Assembly (NCBI GenBank): GCA_036494815.1
Contig: DASXNV010000013.1
Span: forward strand, 1-64,000
From: Poindextera sp036494815
Lineage (GTDB): Bacteria > Pseudomonadota > Alphaproteobacteria > Caulobacterales > Caulobacteraceae
Direction of reading: 5' to 3'
DNA: 64,000 nucleotides
Under the pieces are notes generated by a model that made no database searches, was not told where the DNA came from, and saw only the letters and a list, made by a program, of their open reading frames with translations. The position numbers and the translations under genes were made by a program. Below are positions 61,590 to 64,000 of this stretch, one piece after another (position 1 is the stretch's first letter; the number at the start of each line of letters is the position of its first letter).

Positions 61590-62823
61590 CGGCTTGAGCC
61601 GGCTCCTCGGTGGGCGCGGCGCCAATGCTGTGATGATTGGCCAGCAGCCGGCTATAGATCCCGTTCAATCTTTCGCCGACCGCGCTCCAGCTGGTATAGG
61701 ATCGGTTGACCGTATCGAAGGCGGCGACATTGGCCTTGTAGAGGTCGGCGTCCGCAGCCAGGGCGACCAGATTACGGCTCAGCGCCTCTACGTCGCGCGG
61801 CGGCGTGAAGGCGGTCGAGCGGACCGACTCCGCAATTTCGATCAGGGAGAAGTAGCCCACGTCACTCATGACGAAGGCCTTGTCATAGCCCAGGCTTGCA
61901 GCGAAGGAGCCGCTGGCGTCGATCTCGTGGTAGGGCAGGGCGATCAGGTCGCAAGCCCGGATTTCCGCGTCGAGCGCCTCTTCGCTCTTGAATTCGAGAT
62001 CGAAGCTGATGTGATCGGCCTGGCCCTGATCCGACACGCGCTGGACGAGGTCGGCCACATCGTAGAACGGCTTGCCCACCACCCTGAGCTCGATCCTCGG
62101 CGCGGTTGACCGCGCCTGCATCACCGCCTCGACCAGATCCTCGACGCCCTTGTAGGGCTTGATCGCGCCCCACAGCAAAATCCGGAAGCGCTCGGGATCG
62201 CGCGGGGCCGGCGCGTCCGCGCGGATCAGGCGCAGGGGGGGGTGTGTGATGAGATCGATCTTGTTGGCGTCCAGGCCCCACGCCAACATCGCCTGGCGCG
62301 TGTTCTCCGCATGGGCGATCAGAAGGTCGGCCTGGTGGTAGGCGCTCACATAGGAGCCCAAATCATTGAATAACGGGCGGCGGCCGTGCAACGGCACCGA
62401 GTTGTGCACGGTGATCAGGACCGGGCAGGTCTTTTGAATCAGCTTGATCGCGAGGCGGTCCAGGTTTGGCACCGTCGTCCAGAAGAAATGCACCAAGGCC
62501 GGCTGTTCGCGCCAGGCGCGCAGCACCAACCGCGCCAGATCGCCCACATGTTCGGCGCCTTTCAAAAGGCGCGCAGCGCGCTGGACCCAGGAATTGTGCT
62601 TCTGCAGAAGCGGCTCGCTCAGGCGGTAGAAGAATGGCTCATAGGCCAAGTCCGCTGGCGGCGCGGCCTCGCGAGGCCGCAGCGCGCGGGCCAGCAGCCG
62701 AACCGGTGTTTGACCCTCGGCGACGGCTGAGCCGAGGTGATAGTCGTACGCGGCGCTGTACAGCGAACAGTCAACGAGCCAGATCTCGCTGGTTTGCGAT
62801 GCGCGGCGACCAACAGCGATCAT
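61579..62823 (-). CDS. GT4-type glycosyltransferase
   Basis: A 414-residue glycosyltransferase with two Rossmann domains. ILLWGAIKPYKGVEDLVEAV (motif GxxxxYKG) and the acceptor-nucleotide block DLIALPYHEIDASGSFAASLGYDKAFVMSDVG (read in parts) are typical of GT family 4. It probably adds one sugar in the surface glycan. A run of eight C on the coding strand (62235-62242) lies in codons for HPPL, a possible slippage site. It follows a small membrane-protein gene by three bases. Confidence 0.9.
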   Translation of the reverse strand: MIAVGRRASQTSEIWLVDCSLYSAAYDYHLGSAVAEGQTPVRLLARALRPREAAPPADLAYEPFFYRLSEPLLQKHNSWVQRAARLLKGAEHVGDLARLVLRAWREQPALVHFFWTTVPNLDRLAIKLIQKTCPVLITVHNSVPLHGRRPLFNDLGSYVSAYHQADLLIAHAENTRQAMLAWGLDANKIDLITHPPLRLIRADAPAPRDPERFRILLWGAIKPYKGVEDLVEAVMQARSTAPRIELRVVGKPFYDVADLVQRVSDQGQADHISFDLEFKSEEALDAEIRACDLIALPYHEIDASGSFAASLGYDKAFVMSDVGYFSLIEIAESVRSTAFTPPRDVEALSRNLVALAADADLYKANVAAFDTVNRSYTSWSAVGERLNGIYSRLLANHHSIGAAPTEEPAQAVTG

Positions 62824-62826
62824 GGA

Positions 62827-63030
62827 TCAGTTGCGACGTGAGGAGGGGCTGCAGGGGCTTGCCGGCGACAGCTTGCCCGCCGAACAGGCTTCGCTCAAGT
62901 GTTGAACCTGCTTTTGGGCGTGACATCCGCTGATCGTCAGCAGTAATCCGCCGATCAGGATCGATAACACTGCAACCATGGCCCATGAAAGTCGCGTGGC
63001 AAGCGTATTTTCCAGCTCTTCGAAATGCAT
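62827..63030 (-). CDS. small one-TM protein of unknown function
   Basis: A 67-residue protein: residues 1-15 are amphipathic (HFEELENTLATRLSW), residues about 16-35 form one transmembrane helix (AMVAVLSILIGGLLLTISGC), and a short polar tail with two Cys follows. SGC at the end of the helix could be a lipobox, but the helix starts too late for a standard lipoprotein signal. Its stop is three bases before the glycosyltransferase start, which supports a real, co-transcribed gene. No family recognised. Confidence 0.5.
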   Translation of the reverse strand: MHFEELENTLATRLSWAMVAVLSILIGGLLLTISGCHAQKQVQHLSEACSAGKLSPASPCSPSSRRN

Positions 63031-63600
63031 CTCGCCAGCCCAGGTCGCACCACATTAGCTTCTGCGCGAAATAGACTTACAGTCGATTAATGTCAATTTG
63101 AATCCTTTGAGGCGCTCCGTTAACTATGTATTGTGTATTGACGAATAGTTTTCAGTGCATTGTGTATAAATGCCGCACTGACTGGCGCTGAAGCCGTTTT
63201 GGGCGACTGGGTCGCAGCATTCGCGCGCGCCCGGGCCAAACGGCTCCGGTTGTTTGAGGGGCTTCGCCAGCCACACGCTTGGGTTGGAACGTCTATGGCG
63301 CGCTTGATTCCATTCAGTGTTCATTCGGCTCTGTCCTGAACGCCTGGGTTGCTGATCCGCATCCTATTATTGCTGAGCTTGTTTCTATGCGCCGCGCTGT
63401 CGGTCGGGCCGTGTTCGCAGGCCTTGTGGCGCGCAACCTTGGCGTCGCCTGAGTGGACTCGGACAGGAGGGCGGCCGCGAACGGGGGGCTGCTGTTCAAC
63501 CAAGGCCATCCGCGCGCTACGGGCCGCATAGGTCGCGTGCGACCACCTCAACCGCTGGCGCAGGGCGAGGCGCCCCCGCCCACCCACAGCCCTCAGGAGG
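63031..63600. other. intergenic stretch with an AT-rich promoter-like region
   Basis: 570 bases. The AT-rich part 63060-63175 contains ATTGTGTAT twice (63130-63138 and 63159-63167, 29 bp apart) and is the likely promoter of the small-protein/glycosyltransferase pair. A plus frame from TTG 63349 begins with a signal-like hydrophobic run, but it has no ribosome site and no continuation into a known domain. Nothing else seen. Confidence 0.4.
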
Positions 63601-64000
63601 CTAAGAGGCGATCTGCGCGACGTCTTTCGCCTGGCGCGCCCGCCCGATCGTGAACCGACGCCCGAAGCGCTGTAGCGGCATCTCGAACAGTTCGAAGGAC
63701 AACGCCGCGACGAGGGTGCTCATTCCCAGCGCAACCGCAAAATTAAGTACGTCCATCGCAAAGCCGGTGCGGTGCAGCAGCTTGCTCGCCAGTGCGACAG
63801 GGGCGTAGGTCTCGTAAAGATAGAACCCGTACGAGATCCGTCCAAAATAGGCGATCGGCTTCCAGCTCAACACCCTCGCCAGCGCGCCGTCCTGATTGCC
63901 ATGGAGCGCTGCGATGGCGATGACGCCGACACCAAGGGCCAAAAGCGGCGTCAGGTCATTCGATAGGCCCGTGAGACCCAGAATGACCGGCAGGGCCAGG
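63601..64000 (-). CDS. acyltransferase-3 family membrane protein (C-terminal part)
   Basis: The window ends inside this gene. The visible 132 residues show three hydrophobic helices and the late acyltransferase-3 signature WKPIAYFGRISYGFYLYETYAP, followed by SFELFEMPLQRFGRRF, the usual end of OafA/YrhL proteins. The N-terminal half with the catalytic His lies beyond the window. It is the third acyltransferase of the glycan region. Confidence 0.85.
   Translation of the reverse strand, partial: LALPVILGLTGLSNDLTPLLALGVGVIAIAALHGNQDGALARVLSWKPIAYFGRISYGFYLYETYAPVALASKLLHRTGFAMDVLNFAVALGMSTLVAALSFELFEMPLQRFGRRFTIGRARQAKDVAQIAS

Noticed and set aside
63349..63531. Possible small secreted protein from a TTG start
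   Set aside because: Hydrophobic start looks like a signal peptide, but there is no ribosome site and the rest is unstructured chance sequence.
1..64000. tRNA or rRNA genes, and riboswitches
   Set aside because: I looked for T-arm GGTTCRA patterns and for known riboswitch cores and saw none that fold convincingly.

Overview
The window is GC-rich, densely coded bacterial DNA. The gene content points to an alphaproteobacterium, most plausibly Caulobacteraceae (a Phenylobacterium or Caulobacter relative). Supporting signs are a TonB-dependent receptor beside a TPR-sulfotransferase, a NodT-type outer-membrane factor, a FATGUY-type single-domain response regulator, a fused pcaDC gene, and many proteins of the DUF3455, DUF3617 and DUF3833 families. 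This placement is inference; there is no rRNA or tRNA in the window to confirm it.

Layout. 0-9.6 kb: the end of an alpha/beta hydrolase, a LuxR-type two-component pair, a secreted beta-repeat protein, a DUF3833 protein, a single-domain response regulator, a one-TM protein followed by a PPP-type phosphatase, dodecin, and an EF-G paralogue. 9.8-16.4 kb: a minus-strand operon pobA-pcaI-pcaH-pcaG-pcaB-pcaL for 4-hydroxybenzoate to the 3-oxoadipate stage, with a divergent AraC regulator. The CoA-transferase B subunit (pcaJ) is not here. 16.9-18.8 kb: a GlxA-type regulator divergent from an SDR.

19.0-30.6 kb: a phosphonate locus. The minus strand carries a TonB receptor, a TPR-sulfotransferase, a FAD oxidase and phosphonoacetaldehyde hydrolase. 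The plus strand carries a phosphonate-type LysR regulator, a DUF5690/MFS transporter, and the tmpA-tmpB oxygenase pair. Together these read as uptake and breakdown of N-methylated 2-aminoethylphosphonates to phosphate, glycine betaine and acetaldehyde.

30.8-41.4 kb: an aldo/keto reductase, an NTF2-like protein, small secreted proteins, a tandem universal stress protein, and a complete RND efflux operon. 41.7-47.9 kb: an AraC regulator divergent from a five-gene operon (quinone oxidoreductase, TauD-like dioxygenase, BKACE, MFS transporter, YdeN-like hydrolase) that looks like an undescribed catabolic route. 47.9-64 kb: a decayed mobile-element scar, then a surface-glycan region with a phosphodiesterase, three acyltransferases, methyltransferases, a Wzy-like polymerase, a sterol-desaturase-like enzyme, a metallophosphoesterase, an alginate-lyase-like protein and a glycosyltransferase. 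That region holds several broken gene copies and a 1.4 kb non-coding stretch with one CRISPR-like repeat.

Several start sites below were moved from the longest reading frame to a codon with a better ribosome-binding site. Fossil gene fragments (LysR, SDR, TPR, IS630, phosphodiesterase, methyltransferase) are called from recognisable residual motifs only.
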